The notes beneath the pieces are model-generated. The model searched no databases and was not told where the DNA came from. It saw only the letters and a list, made by a program, of their open reading frames with translations. From positions 530,339 to 594,338 of the forward strand of contig JAOWBW010000302.1 of NCBI GenBank assembly GCA_026119855.1: a stretch of 64,000 bases of DNA, given 5' to 3'. This stretch comes from Campanula takesimana. Its lineage: Eukaryota > Streptophyta > Magnoliopsida > Asterales > Campanulaceae. The position numbers were made by a program, and so were the translations under genes. Below are positions 9,693 to 22,035 of the stretch, in pieces (the stretch's first letter is position 1; every line of letters starts with the position of its first letter).

Positions 9693-9845
9693 TCAGGTTA
9701 AATTGGTTGTAAACAACTTAATTGCCTTCTTCCTCCATAATCGAATATGTAGCCTGATTAATTGAGATTGATATGCAATTTTTTTTTATGTTCGGTATTC
9801 AGTAATGACAGTCTTACATATTGATCAATGACAAATTCTTGGATG
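9693..9845. other. Short intergenic spacer
   Basis: AT-rich. Nothing recognised. Confidence 0.35.
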
Positions 9846-11785
9846 GTGCGGCAAGCTTAGTTTGTTCTGCTGCTTCTCGCAGTCACCTGCTCCGCTACAG
9901 CCGACCGCAAGATCCAGCCCTCTCTCTTTTCAGATCGCAACACATGTATCCCTTAAAAAAAGAAAAACAGTAACTTTAAAGAGGCGGTCTCGCGTGCGGC
10001 GGCGCCGAGCCGAGCCATGCCCTATTTTTTTTTTTTTTTTTTTTTTTTTTTTGCCGATTTTTTTTTTTTTTTGCCCCCACAACTTTTTTTCCTCCCACCA
10101 AAAGTAACACTTCTTATAACGAAATGTAACACTTTTGTTTTTCAAATGTAACACTTTTTTTTTCAAAAATGTACCACAATTTTGATACAATAGATTAAAG
10201 ATAACATAAAAATTAACGAGTAAATTAATATAACACTTTTTATAAAGGAATGTAACATTATTTTTTCAAATGTAATACTTTTTTTTTTCAAATGTAACAC
10301 TTCCCCCCCCCCCCCCAACATTAACATAGGATTGACAACTAAACTAATGTTACATTTTATAAAAAATGAAAGTAACATTTTTTTTTCTCAATTGTAACAT
10401 TTTACATTCTTAAATGTAACATTATATATGAAATGTAACAATTTTTTATTGAGAAAGTAACAATTGAAATGCAAACCCATTTTTTTTTTATAAAAACTGT
10501 TGTTACATTTAACAGTAAAAAAGTGTTACTTTGTGAAGATGAAAGTGTTACTTTTATCAGAACAGAGTGTTACATTTGAACTGACAAGCAGATCAATTTT
10601 TTTTGTGTCTTAAAAAGTATTTTTTTTTTTAAAAAAATCAAACCACATCATGACCTATGTAGTTTTATTCGTCTCGTCGAGACGAACACAACGGTATTTT
10701 TAATCTTTTTTTCTGAGTTGTAAATCTCAAGATATAGCATTTTAAAGTATTTGGTTTTTTTTTAAAAGGGACACGTGTCAAAATCTGGGAGAGGGAGGGT
10801 TGGATCTGGACAGTCGGATGCAGCGCCCCAACCAGCCGCGCGAAGCAGCGGAACCAAGCACCCTTGCCGCACATGGTGCGGCGGATGTATGCTAGAATTT
10901 GTCAACTTTAAAATGCTATATCTTGAGATTTATAAATCGTTTTTTTTTTTAAAATACTGTTGTGTTCGTATCGACGAGACGAATAAAACTACATAGGTCA
11001 TGATATGATTTGATTTTTTTTTAAAACATATTTTTTTACACACAAAAAGTTTGAGCTTCTCGTCACCTGAGATGTAACACTCTGTTTTGATAAAAGTAGC
11101 AGTTTCATCTTCAAAAAATTACACTTTTTACAGTCAAATGTAACAACAATTTTACAAGAAAATTTACATTGTTTGATAGTTTTTGTGGTTAAAAAAAGTA
11201 ATATTTGAAGTGTAACAAAGTGAATATATGATTATAATTTTTTATATAGATGAATGTAACATTTTTCTTTAGTAAATTTTAATTTTCTTCTTTAAAAAGA
11301 GAGTAAAAATTCATATATATAATCGGGTTTGCATTTCAATTGTTACTTTCTCAATAAAAAATTATTACATTTAAGAATATAAACTGTTACATTTGAGAAA
11401 AAAAATATTACACATTTTTTATAAAATGTAAAATTAGTTTAGTTTGTTAATCTTATGTTAATTTTGAAAAAAAAAGTGTTACATTTGAAAAAAAAGAGTG
11501 TTACATTCCTTTATAAAAAGTGTGACATTTGTTTAGTTGTCAATCTTTATGTTATCTTTAATCTATTGTAGCAAAATTGTGGTACATTTTTTTTTTGAAA
11601 AGTGTACATTTGAAAGAAAAAAAATGTTATATTTCGTTATAATAAGTGTTACTTTTGTTGGTAGGAAAAAAAGTTTTGGGTGGAAAAAAAAAAAAAAAAT
11701 CTCGGCAGAAAAAAGAAAAGAAAAAAAGAGAGGCTAGGCTCCGTGCGCCGTCGCACGCCATGCGGCGGACGCACATGAGACCTCC
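9846..11785. mobile_element. Compound fold-back repeat of two nested inverted pairs
   Basis: Segment 9846-9960 is the inverse of 10755-10880 (GGTGCGGCAAGC… against …CTTGCCGCACATGG), so 9846-10880 looks like an element with terminal repeats of over 100 bp. The DNA inside it (about 9985-10750) is the inverse of the DNA right of it (about 10895-11785). The shared landmarks are catgacctatgtagttttat, cgtctcgtcgagacga, ctcaagatatagcatttt and many aaatgtaacactttt phrases. A third, single copy lies at 54508-55240. No coding potential is seen; poly(T) and poly(C) runs are present. Confidence 0.6.
10021..10051. repeat. Poly(T) tract
   Basis: A run of about 27 T inside the fold-back element, soon followed by a second T run. 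Length may be unreliable in the assembly. Confidence 0.8.
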
Positions 11786-12894
11786 TCTTGATTAATAGCT
11801 TAATTTATCTCGAAATATGGTACAACTACAACTTAACCTGTTCTTACAAAACAAGTAAAATAACTCAAAATTTTCATTATAAAAAAGCAAATAATATGGA
11901 TATTTTTCACATTGACCCACAAGAGAAAATTATAATCAAACATTCACATCAGTCAATGCTGATTCAACTTGAGATAATATAAACTACACCACATTTCATT
12001 TCATTTTCCATTTTAAAAATAAAGTCTAAACCAACTCCGAAACCGGACAAACCCCAAGCAACTTCCTCGAATCCACAATGGTAGAATAGAGTAATTTAAG
12101 ATGAGTGGGTGGGTCTTATGAATGAAGAACACTTTTTTCTGAGATCAAAGAAAAACTATTTTTCATGTCGACACTTAAATAAACATACACTGAGTTTACT
12201 AAGACTCTTTACGCAAACATTTTTTTACACTAACACTTATACTTTGCATTGACATTTAATAATAATGACATTGACACTTTTTTACACTAATATTGACACT
12301 TTTTTACAATAACACTAACACTATTTTACTCTAAAACTTGTATTCTTTGACACTAAGATTTTTTTATCCTGACATTAACACACTATACATTGACATTTTT
12401 ACACTAACACTTTTTATACCGACTTTTAATAATTTAGGCAGTGACACTTTCTTACACTAACGCTTACACGTCGAAATACGTTTTTTTTTTTTTTTTTTTT
12501 GGTTGTTGAGATTTTGGCATTTAAGATTTCAAAAAAAAAAAAGAAAAGAAAAAAGAAAAAAAGAAAAAAATTAGAGTTATTTAATTTAAACGAAAAAAAC
12601 GAGAACCTTCCAAGCAAAAACCGAGTTTCAAGAACCCCCAAGGCCCACAGGCCACAGCCGATTGCCGGGTTGCCTTCTTCTTCTTCTTTTCTCCATTTCG
12701 CAATTCCCCGGCCTCTCGAAAGTTGAAACCCCACGATCCAAAGCCCTCCATTTCACTTTCTCTCTCTACGCTGATTCAGAATTCTAGAGGGATAAAGTTC
12801 CGATTTTCATTCCTTAATTAGGGTTGTTCTTAGGAAAACCTAATCTTTTTTAATCCCCATTCGCTCACGTATATTTTGTATAAAGAATTTTAGA
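11786..12894 (+). promoter_or_regulatory. CHIP upstream region and 5' UTR
   Basis: From 12150 to 12475 it is a low-complexity series of gacactttt/acactaacac phrases. A T-run at about 12480 and an A-rich tract follow. The 120 bases before the start codon are CT-rich (tttctctctctacgctga), which fits a plant 5' UTR. I see no unambiguous TATA box. Open frames here are low-complexity by-products. Confidence 0.4.
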
Positions 12895-15800
12895 ATGTCG
12901 AAGGCGGTAAAATCGGCGGCCAAACAAGCTGAACAACTCAAGCTCGATGGTAATATTTATTTTAGCAAGAATCGATTAGGTGCAGCCATTGATGCTTATA
13001 CTGAGGTATGTAGATATTCCTTTATTTAATTGATTCAGAATTCAAAAAGAAATGTGGATTTTGTTTCTTGATTTTAACTTAATCTTACGTCACCAGGTGT
13101 TTGATAAAATGCCTGTTCAGAGTTCTTGCGCTATAGTATGTTAGTAATTGTTTATCGGCAATGTTTGATTTTCAGGCGATTACGTTGTGCCCTAATGTCC
13201 CAGTTTATTGGAGCAATCGTGCTTTGTGCCATATGAAGCGAGAGTATGTTTTATCTTTGATTTAGCATATTGTTTTTGGGATGGTTTTCTTTCTTAGGTT
13301 TTGGGTTTACTTTGTATAGTTTGATTTTGTTTTAGTTTTTTCTGTTCGTTTTATGTAGTGATTGGACAAGAGTTGAGGAGGATTGCCGTCGAGCTATTCA
13401 GCTTGATCATAATTCTGTCAAGGTTGGAATTTAGTAAAATTTTAACTTCTAGATACATGTATTTGTACTCTCCGTGTACGAAAAAAGTAGTTTTACTTGA
13501 CACAAACTGAACTTTTACTCCAATATTCTACTTGTTTCTATATATTTTCTATAGTTTTCACCAATACAACAATTTCTTTTGTGTGATATGCACTAGAATT
13601 GTCATGTGTTTGAGACGAAAAGTGCTCTTTCCTCCAAAAATGATGGATGCTTATGGGTTATAATAAGAGATGGACTACCCATTTCTGGAAAATAGTAAGT
13701 GAGACTATTTTTGGGGTGGAGAGAGTATTTGGTTGTTTTCTGCTGGATGTCTGTTGCCTCTTCAGTGAAAGTTTCGAACTGTGTGGGCAGTTACACCGGA
13801 ATTATTGATTGTGATGAATGATATTGAGAGTTGCTAGATTGATGTTGTTGTTGTTGTTGTTTTTTTTTTTTTTTTTAAGTAGATGGATATACTGGCATAA
13901 ATAATTTTAGCCCATCTCTCTTGTTGTAATTGGTGTGGGCATGTATCTATCTGCTGTGTAGAGACACATACACCGATACACGTTAAGTTTTTTTTATTCC
14001 ATATGGACTTATTTGGATATCAATTTTGAAGATATGTGGCTGATTTTGGCAAGGGGTATAGGTACAGTGTGAGGCCATGTCATTGGTGATTATCACTTAT
14101 CAGATATCAACTGCTGATTGGTTAATTTTGTAAGAGGCACTCATTGACCCTTATGGTCAGTGGTGATTATCACTTATCAGATCTCAACTACCCTTTATGC
14201 AGTGCCTAGGGTAGTCATGGAGGGTTCTCACCTGGATTAGTTTTAGTTTAGGGCTTGTGTAACTTAACACACTGGGGAACACCTAGAATCTGGAAGAAGT
14301 GGTTATAATTAAAGCAAGGTTAATTTTGTTTGGTGTATTTTGTGGACTCCAAAGTATCTTTCAAGTTTGCAGACCTGAGACATTCTTGTTATCTCTTTTT
14401 CTTGGTTTACCGTGAATTCCTTGATCATTTGTGGAGTTCATGTTGTTGGCTGCCAAGACATTGTCTGTTTCACCCGAATGGATGTTTGATCATTCTATTT
14501 TATTGAAGAAAGCACTAGACTACTTCAAGGGTTGCATGCTTAATTTTACAAGTGAGTGGGTGTTTCTTATTTGATGAACTTGGCTAAGCGGTTCTAGGTA
14601 GATTTGTGACTTGATTTTTTGAGTAATGCGGATAGAGCAATGCTAGGGGCACAAAATAAGGTCACAAAATCTTGCTCACAAAATGAGGTGGCGATATTTT
14701 ATTGGTTGCATCGATAATGGACTCGCCACACTCTAATTAAAAGCACCAATAACATCACTACACTTAGAATTTTGTGAGCAAATTTTTGTGACTTTTTTGT
14801 TCCCCTAGTGTTATTCATGCGGATAGCTAACAGGATTTTCAGTCCTGTGGCTGTGGAGATGGGCTCATATGTTTGGTTCACCATATTCTGGTACCGGATT
14901 TTTAGAGCGAAGCTTAGAATGGTGGAACTTCGCGATATTTAGAGAAAAATACAATTGGAGTCATAGAGCCATGTCTTTCTTCTTTCAGCTGTCAGTAGAA
15001 AACCTAACCAATCACGGTTCCGAAGTGAGAAGGGATCCAAGTTTGGAATATAAAGGAATTGCTGCAAGCTGGAGTTTCGAAAACTATTGGAGCTAGCTTT
15101 ATGTATAGAGATTTGGGACATTTATGCACCACCTATGACTTGTTTTGTGACAAACAGTTTGAAAAATTTGGTGTTGATGTAGCATAGCAAATTGGATACT
15201 GCAGACTCCACTAATATGTTAAGAAGCTACGAGTAGTATTCACTCCTATACTTTTGTTCAGCTACTTGAATGAGAAGTTGGAAAATGTTAAAAAGTCTTT
15301 CAAGACTTTTCTAATATGGCATTTTGTTGTTTGGCTTAATGTGTGTCTCATTGATGACAACTGTTTTCGTCTTCGAAATTGAAACATACTGCCCTCTTTA
15401 TTTGTTGCTATGGATGCGTGTGGAATTTTTGGCCTTTCCAGGGCAATTGCTACGCTTAAGTTTTGACCTCTTGTTTGTTCACTGATAATCATCTTTTCCA
15501 GGGCAATTGCTGCTTTTAACTTTTTAGCACTTTTAATCATTCTTCTTTCGATACACACTGACTATTCCCTCAAGTAGGGATATTGCATGCTATTCTTTGC
15601 ACTTTGAACCATTCTGTTGGCTGTACTTTGGCAAACTAAATTAACTAACGATAGATTAATTTTCATAGGGGGTTACTGAGAGATCGTTACATAGAGAATC
15701 TTTATCGTATAAATTTCTTCCTTATTTCTTTGTTCAAATTATGTTAGGAGGGGAACTTTAAGTGTTTGTTAAGACAATACATAGTGATGTTTATCTTATT

Positions 15801-17995
15801 GTAAGGTTTACCGACATTGGATCTTCCTCGACTAATATGACGCACAGGTAGATACCACCAATCATGCATAACAGTAGATATATTCAATGGAGCCTAGAAA
15901 AGTTTGGCATCATGGTGCATTGTCTTCTCGAGTCTTGTTATATTGAACCAAATTATTACATTAAAAAGCACACAGTAGGTGTATCCAGAGAGGTTTTGTT
16001 CGTGGTGGTATTCTATGTTTAAGTTCTCACTTGTTTACCTATGGAATTTTGTATATGTGTTCAGTCATTGTTCTTTTGATACGGTGGTCTGACAAGATAG
16101 TTGCACTTGCTAAATGCAGGCTCATTATATGCTTGGTCTTGCCTTATTAAAGCGGGAGGAATATGCTCAAGGGATAAAGGATTTGGAAAGGGTATGAAGT
16201 TGTTTCACTCGATGGTTTTGAATAATCTTTAATTTTTGATGCAGTTGCATTGTTTTATTCGTAGGCCTCGTAATGTTTACATGCTTATACATTTTACAGT
16301 ATCATTGCAAATAGTCCTTGCCACTTGGTATGGAGTCTGGTGTGAGGGTGAAATGCCTTCTTGTTTACTCCCTCTGTCCCCTAATGATCTTCTCATTTAC
16401 CATTTTTCATTGTCCCAAAAAGTTCTTCCCATTTCTAGCATTTAGGCTTAAATGTGCGTAAACACAACATTGCTAGTGGAGCAAGTGTTCATATCTTTAA
16501 AAAGTTTGATTAGTCAAATGTGAAAATCAGTTTAAGACGGAGGGAGTATTCCTCAATTTCTCAGATGATTCTTGTAATTTAACTCCATTCAAGCAGGAAG
16601 AAGGTTGTGACATAATTTCAGTAATTTAGGGTAATGGGAATTGGGGAGAGAGCATCTGATGCTAATAAGTGATGAACATTGAAGAAAAATACTAATATCA
16701 CATTAAAGAGATCTGAAGACTTGCAATTGATTGTTCTTGAGCTTTCTTGATCAAAAGAATCTTATTTATGTGTGGTAAATGGTTTCCATGTGTTACATGT
16801 GAAACATTCTAGAGTTTTTTTCTATCCTTATAGTTCTAGGATACTTTTGTTTCAAATACGATTTTCTTAGGCACTGAGGGAGCATATTTTTTGATCTTCA
16901 CTGCTTTTAAGTAATAACTTATTTTCAGGCTCTAGATCTCGGAAGAGGTGCACATCCAAATAGTTATATGGTAGAGAAGATATGGCAGGAGCTTGCAAAA
17001 GCTAAATATCTCGAGTGGGAACGTGAATCTTCTAATCGGTCATGGGAATTGCAAAAACTGAAGTATGTACTCTCTTTTTACATTTGGCAATAGATCATGA
17101 GAATTTTCCTGTTCTTCTGGCTTGTTTATTGTGCCTTTTGGTTTCTTAATTACCTTTGGTGACTGCTTATGCAACAGAGAAGCTTGTGAGACGGCTCTCA
17201 AACAAAAGAATCAGTTTGATAGTTTTGAAACCGAAGGTTTTGTAGATGAAATTACGGATTCAACTTCCAAACAATTGCATGCCCTAAGTCAAGTATTCGA
17301 ACGAGCAGCAGAAGATGATACACCCACAGAGGTGAGCTTCCGACATTCTGCTAAATTTTGCATGCTCCCTCATTCCAAAATGATATTCCCACCTTTTTTT
17401 TTATTAATACGAATGAACTTTGAGCAAAGATTATTGATTGATTTAGTTATTCTAATGAAAATCTAAAACTTGTTATTGATAGTATTGTTAACGGTGTATC
17501 AATAACAAGTTTTAGATTTTCATTAGCATAATCAAATAAATATAAAGTTATTGCTCAAAGTTCATTTGTAGTAACGGCAACAAAAGTGAGAAGATCATTT
17601 TGGGAGTGAGGGAGTATTCTTTTTTTCCGTTTATAATTGAATGAATCTTATTCACTCGGACCATGACTGAGAATTTCAGATACCGGACTACCTGTGTTGC
17701 AATATCACGCTCGAGATATTCCGTGATCCTGTGATTACTCCAAGTGGGGTAACATATGAGAGGGCTACTATTCTTGAACATCTCGAAAAGGTACATATAC
17801 CATTCATTTTTATGATTCTTTAAGCCTACCGAAATAGATTAACTTATGGGCCCACAAACTGAAACTCAGGTTGGCAACTTCGATCCAATTACGCGTGAAC
17901 CATTATATCAGAACCAGCTGGTGCCCAATTTGGCAATAAAAGAAGCCGTGCGAGCATATTTAGCAAAGAATGGTTGGGCATACAGATTGGACTGA
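12895..17995 (+). CDS. CHIP: CHIP co-chaperone U-box E3 ubiquitin ligase
   Basis: Eight exons: 12895-13005, 13176-13243, 13359-13422, 16120-16191, 16929-17062, 17178-17331, 17680-17790 and 17870-17995. All introns are GT-AG. They join to 840 nt, 279 residues, almost exactly the length of Arabidopsis CHIP. Three tetratricopeptide repeats (about residues 12-108; KLDGNIYFSKNRLGAAIDAY, then YWSNRALCHMK, then AHYMLGLALLKREEY) should bind the EEVD tails of Hsp70/Hsp90. A charged helical linker follows (about 110-195). The U-box spans about 202-275 (IPDYLCCNITLEIFRDPVI, then GVTYERATI, then DPITREPL) and recruits the E2. CHIP ubiquitinates misfolded chaperone clients, mainly in the cytosol. The start is the ATG at 12895, with a normal first-exon donor GAG|GTATGT. 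No lesion is visible. Intron 3 is 2.7 kb and carries a MITE; introns 4 and 6 carry Stowaway MITEs. Confidence 0.93.
13423..16119 (+). other. CHIP intron 3 (2.7 kb)
   Basis: The longest intron of the gene. It holds the MITE at 14641-14812 and a (GTT)n/T-run at 13843-13877. The phrase cttttccagggcaattgct occurs twice about 57 bp apart (15435, 15492), a short tandem duplication. Open frames in it lack motifs. Confidence 0.7.
14641..14812. mobile_element. MITE with CTAGGGGCACAAAAT ends, copy 2 (in CHIP intron 3)
   Basis: Ends tgctaggggcacaaaataag and, inverted, cactaggggaacaaaaaagtc. Inverted relative to the copy at 9519. It lies deep inside the intron, away from splice sites. Confidence 0.7.
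16368..16546. mobile_element. Stowaway MITE, subfamily A, in CHIP intron 4
   Basis: 179 bp with TA flanks; ends ctccctctgtcccctaatga and taagacggagggag. Confidence 0.85.
17365..17614. mobile_element. Stowaway-like MITE in CHIP intron 6
   Basis: About 250 bp; ends ctccctcattccaaaatgat and atcattttgggagtgaggga. The middle is a near-perfect palindrome around aacttgttattgatag. It ends about 65 bp before exon 7, so it takes up most of the intron. Confidence 0.75.
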
Positions 17996-18459
17996 TTCTC
18001 ACAGTTCTGTAGAGAAAAGAGGTTAGAGCAATCTATTCGTTTTTCTTGATTTGCAACTGAACCTGATGTTGCAGATCATGTCCGGTTGTTGTATGCTTAT
18101 TGCCCAATTGTATAGTTCTATACTAATCTTTGTGCTGAACTCGATTCCACCCCCTTAATTTCTAGGAAGTGACGAGTATTATGTACAGTGTTTAAGTAAA
18201 CCTTGATATTAATTGAGCTTGGCTTGATTTAAACATTATATTTGTTGCAGTACAGTAAGTGTGAGGTGAGTCTTCAAAGTTGAAGTTAGGTTCACACAAG
18301 TTTGACCAAAACTCGAGGTTGACTTTATTAAAGCTTATGCTCTTGGCTCGCTTACATCTTTGTTGAACTATACTGGTTTCTGCTTGAGTTAGTTGTACTC
18401 TGTTTAAGAATTTTGTTGTGTTCTACATCTCTGCTTCCTTAGTCTGCCGTTCAGTTATA
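17996..18459 (+). other. CHIP 3' flank and probable 3' UTR
   Basis: No new reading frame. T-rich with several possible poly(A) signals but no single convincing one. Confidence 0.4.
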
Positions 18460-18536
18460 CTCCCATCCGGTTCAAAATGAATGTCTGTTTTTGCTTGTGA
18501 TAAGTATAAAACTATTTATTTTTGGGACGGAGGGAG
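18460..18536. mobile_element. Short Stowaway MITE (77 bp)
   Basis: Ends ctcccatccggttcaaaatg and ttttgggacggagggag with TA flanks. It is much shorter than its relatives and probably internally deleted. Confidence 0.75.
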
Positions 18537-18623
18537 TATAATAGATGGGCTTTAGTAGGCAATGGCCTGTGGCCAAGCAACTGATGTGTCAGAAAATAAT
18601 TGAAATTTTTTGACAGGACAAAA

Positions 18624-19330
18624 TATGCCTTGTATTATAGTGTATAGGAGAGGAACAAGTTTAGGCAAAAGGTCTGAAGAAGTTTGCATACTCCCTCCGT
18701 CCGGGACGGTAGAAGCTTCACATTTTACACAAAAGGGTGTCCATTAATAAATAGCCTTCACCTTTCCTAAAATGGTTATAAATGTAGTCCCCACTTGTCA
18801 ACCGCACTCCCTTTTTCCTCTCGCATACATTTCAATTGTGTTTCCCACTTATCATACCCACTAAATTTTCCCCCTCACATTTAAATTATGGGTCCCACTA
18901 TTCATACCAACTCACTTCTTCCCTCTCACAACCCATTTCCCAGTCATCACTTTTCATTCTTGTGCCTCACTTTCAAAACGGTGAAGCTTTTACTGGGACA
19001 GAGGGAGTATATACTATAGCGGGAGTTTATTCAAATTATTGCAATGCTGTCTAATCAAATCATTTCATTTTACAATGTATAAGCATGTCCATTTAACTTG
19101 ATTTGGCTGCATTTATTCCGAGATAATTGAAACATAGGTTTTCTTTTTGCTGGAGAAGGGAACAGAAATGAAGGGTGAAGGGGTCAATTTTTGGATGGTT
19201 TTTGTGTTGAATCAATTTATGCAAGTTACACATGGTAGACCCTAATAAAAAACAAAAGAAAAATTAAATAAATAATTCCCATGCTTGTCGCTTTTATATT
19301 ACAAGTTGGCATCAATTTCTACACTTCGGT
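18624..19330. repeat. Diverged tandem duplication, copy 1
   Basis: It aligns with 19738-20545: atatgcctt…taggcaaaaggt…agtttgcata; gctgtctaatcaaatcat; gatttggctgcatttatt; aagggtgaaggggtcaa; and ttacaagttggcatcaatt at the end. This copy contains the Stowaway MITE at 18691-19008, which copy 2 lacks. Confidence 0.65.
18691..19008. mobile_element. Stowaway MITE (318 bp)
   Basis: Ends ctccctccgtccgggacggt and ttactgggacagagggag, TA flanks. The repeated 'cccacttatcatacccactaa' phrases inside are shared with the copies at 21243, 39757 and 49201. Confidence 0.85.
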
Positions 19331-19597
19331 TTTTTACTTGGCAACACTTTCTTGTCACATCCATTTCAAATAGACGGTCTCATTTGATTATTAGTCAATA
19401 TATGAACCGTTTCCCTTTCCATCCTCTGTTTCTCAACAGCAAGCAAATGGCTTGGTTCTCAATAAATACATGTCGTTTTAAGAGTTATTATTATTATTAT
19501 TTTCTAAAATGCATGACTTTTTACTATTACCGAAGAATATTTACTCTTGATTACCTTTTATGCTATTATTCATTAATTACGAACTAACTATTGTCTC

Positions 19598-19735
19598 CAA
19601 AGGAGTGGCCCAGTTGTAAGGCCAAGCCTCACACTCGGTGAGTATAAGCATAACTGCCTAAGAAATTGGATTCTGACGTGTATTTTGAAATCTTTTCTGT
19701 ATGCTTTCCCCGGTTGGTTTTGATAGGGTAGAGGG
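19598..19735 (+). repeat. Possible SINE between the duplicated segments
   Basis: An A-box-like TGGCCCAGTTG (19606-19616) sits in ggagtggcccagttgtaagg, as in plant SINE heads. The B box is not convincing (ggattctgac at 19665). Tentative. Confidence 0.25.
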
Positions 19736-20097
19736 GGGTATATGCCTTATAATGGTATTACTAGTAGAACGACTTTAGGTAAAAGGTTAGAAACAAGAAG
19801 CATAATTCATAAAGTTTGCATATAGGAGTATACTATACTATGCCATAAGTTAATCAACTTATTGTATTGCTGTCTAATCAAATCATGTTACATTTGAACA
19901 AACATTGTCATTTAACTTTATTTGATTTGGCTGCATTTATTCTTTTAAACAGAGATTTTCCTCTTTTTTTTTTTTCCCCCTTGGGATGAAGGAGTGACAA
20001 GGAGGGAACAGAATTGAAGGGTAAAGGTGTCAATATTTGGATGGTTTTCTGTTCAATCAGTTGCTCATGGTAGTAGACCCATGGCCCTTGCAAATAA

Positions 20098-20140
20098 TAA
20101 CAACAACAACAACAACAATAATAATAATAATAATAATATT
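20098..20140. repeat. (AAC)n/(AAT)n microsatellite
   Basis: About seven AAC units followed by about seven AAT units, next to a MITE end. Confidence 0.85.
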
Positions 20141-20144
20141 AATA

Positions 20145-20408
20145 CTCCTTTTGTCCCTAAATGGGTGTCCATTTTCAGGAAATCTTTGTCTCAAAATGAT
20201 TGTCTTTTATGAACATAACTTTGTCCCTAAATATTTTTTTTCGATTTTTTTTCACCGGTCTTTTTATACTTGCAAAACTAAATGTTTGGAAATGAGATTA
20301 CAAGATTAAGATTATATATGAATCTTTGCAACCAAATTGTACAAAAAATTAAGATTTTCTGATGTCTCTTAAAATGAATTTTAGACACTCATTTAGAGAC
20401 AGAGGTAG
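20145..20408. mobile_element. Stowaway MITE, subfamily C
   Basis: 264 bp. Ends ctccttttgtccctaaatgg and tttagagacagaggtag, TA flanks. Its last bases (atttagagacagaggtagtaataaat) are directly duplicated at 20420-20450. The interior matches the copy at 55777. Confidence 0.8.
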
Positions 20409-20844
20409 TAATAAATCATTTAGAATTTAGAGACAGAGGTAGTAATAAATAAGAGTGACATGAAAAGAGCAGGTTCAGGGTGGCCATGCCTGTCTCTTTT
20501 ATGTTACAAGTTGACATCAATTGTCTACGTTTCGGTTTCAATTGGTGCCTGACTCCCACATGTTTGGGGGTCTTACAAACTTGTCACTTTGTGACCTAAA
20601 CACCTGATAATACTCCATAAAATAAATTAAAATAAAAAAAAAAATAAAAAAAAATCAGTAGACTTGTTGGTCAATTTTCACCTTTGTAATCCCAGTGTTT
20701 TGAAATACGGTTCCCTTTTTTTTATTTGACTGAATTGTGAGCAATAAATTTAATTATTTTAATAATTTAAAAATTATATTGATACTCATTTCGTATTTAA
20801 ATAAATGTTCAAAATTTATTTTAAGAGACAATTGGAAAAAGATA

Positions 20845-21018
20845 CTCCCTCCGTCCCAAAATGATCTTCTCATTTGCCATTTCTCATTGTCCCAAAAAGT
20901 TCTTCCTATTTCTACAATTTGGGCTTAAAAGTGGATAGACACAACATGACTAGTGAAGCAAGGATTCATGTCCTTAAAAAGTTTGAATAGTCAAACGTGA
21001 AGTTCATGACCGAGAAAG
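20845..21018. mobile_element. Stowaway MITE, subfamily A
   Basis: 174 bp; ends ctccctccgtcccaaaatga and a decayed tgaccgagaaag. TA flanks. Confidence 0.8.
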
Positions 21019-21242
21019 TACTACATAAGCATGTTTAGTAGCATAAATTCACAAAAACTCTTAATGATCTCATTATAATTCGCGATGAGTCCAAGTGTAA
21101 ACTAAAACTTGCTACAGTATATGATAAGAGTGGATTTAGTAACTTTAAAAAAAATGGATACTCATTTTGAAACTAAGTTTCTTGATATTCGAACATTTAT
21201 TTAAAGACAAAGAGCAGTATTTATAATAATGTATAAATAATA

Positions 21243-21511
21243 CTCTTTCAGTCCCGCTCGATTTAGGACGATTTTCCATTTTGGGCGTCCCACTCGACTT
21301 AGGACGGCCCAAAATGGAAGGGTTATACACTACTTTTTAATTTAATAAGACCCACTTATCATACTCACAACAACAATCTTTTTACTATTCTTCCCACTCA
21401 CTCTCTCATACTTCAACACTTCCTCCACTCATTCTCTTTCCTCTTAAAATATAGTTTTCCTTAATCCCCGTGTCGGAACCAAAAATCTTAAGTCGGACGG
21501 GACGGAGGGAG
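21243..21511. mobile_element. Stowaway MITE, subfamily D
   Basis: 269 bp; ends ctctttcagtcccgctcgat and cggacgggacggagggag. The inner phrase 'cgatttaggacgattttcc' is shared with 39757. Confidence 0.85.
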
Positions 21512-21856
21512 TAAATTTTAAGTTTTCATTAATATAACTAAATTAATTTATTAAACATCGTTTCGAAACAGAGTGAATATTATCTAACGCTTTGAAATGT
21601 CTTCATTTTGGTGCATGGACATCATTTCCAAATTCCAATAGACTAGTCAATTTCTAGTTGTGCCATGCACCCAAAATGGCATGTTGTACTATTTCATGCA
21701 GGCATAATACATTGAAATGTGACTAGGTTTCCAATCGTTACTAAACTGAGCAGACAACGATAACAACTTGACTCATTAAATAATTCCTTTCACGCCAATA
21801 ATAATAAATAAAAAAATAATAATCAAACAACCATTTTTTTTTAGTAAATCCAAATA

Positions 21857-22035
21857 CTCCCTCCGACCCAAAATGATCTTCGCATTTGACTATTCAAACT
21901 TTTTAAGAATGTGAACACTTGCTTCACTAGCCATATGTTGCTTATGCACTTTTAAGCCTCAATTGTAGAAATAGGAAGAATTTTTTGGGACAATGAGAAA
22001 TGGCAAATGAAAAAATCATTTTGGGACGGAGAGAG
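21857..22035. mobile_element. Stowaway MITE, subfamily A
   Basis: 179 bp; ends ctccctccgacccaaaatga and tgggacggagagag. TA flanks. Confidence 0.85.

Larger units (their letters stand above)
19738..20545. repeat. Diverged tandem duplication, copy 2
   Basis: Second copy of the segment at 18624-19330. It holds a different Stowaway MITE (20145-20408). At the point where copy 1 carries its MITE, copy 2 reads gcaTATAGGAGTAtact, which looks like an empty site or an excision footprint. Confidence 0.6.

Noticed and set aside
12499..12734. Lys- and Phe-rich open frames upstream of CHIP
   Set aside because: They are translations of A- and T-runs in promoter DNA.
14869..15096. Open frame in CHIP intron 3
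   Set aside because: No motif, no splice partner, length expected by chance.
17122..17466. Open frame of 114 codons as a separate gene
   Set aside because: Its middle is CHIP exon 6 read through into introns; the splice sites and TPR/U-box frame decide the matter.
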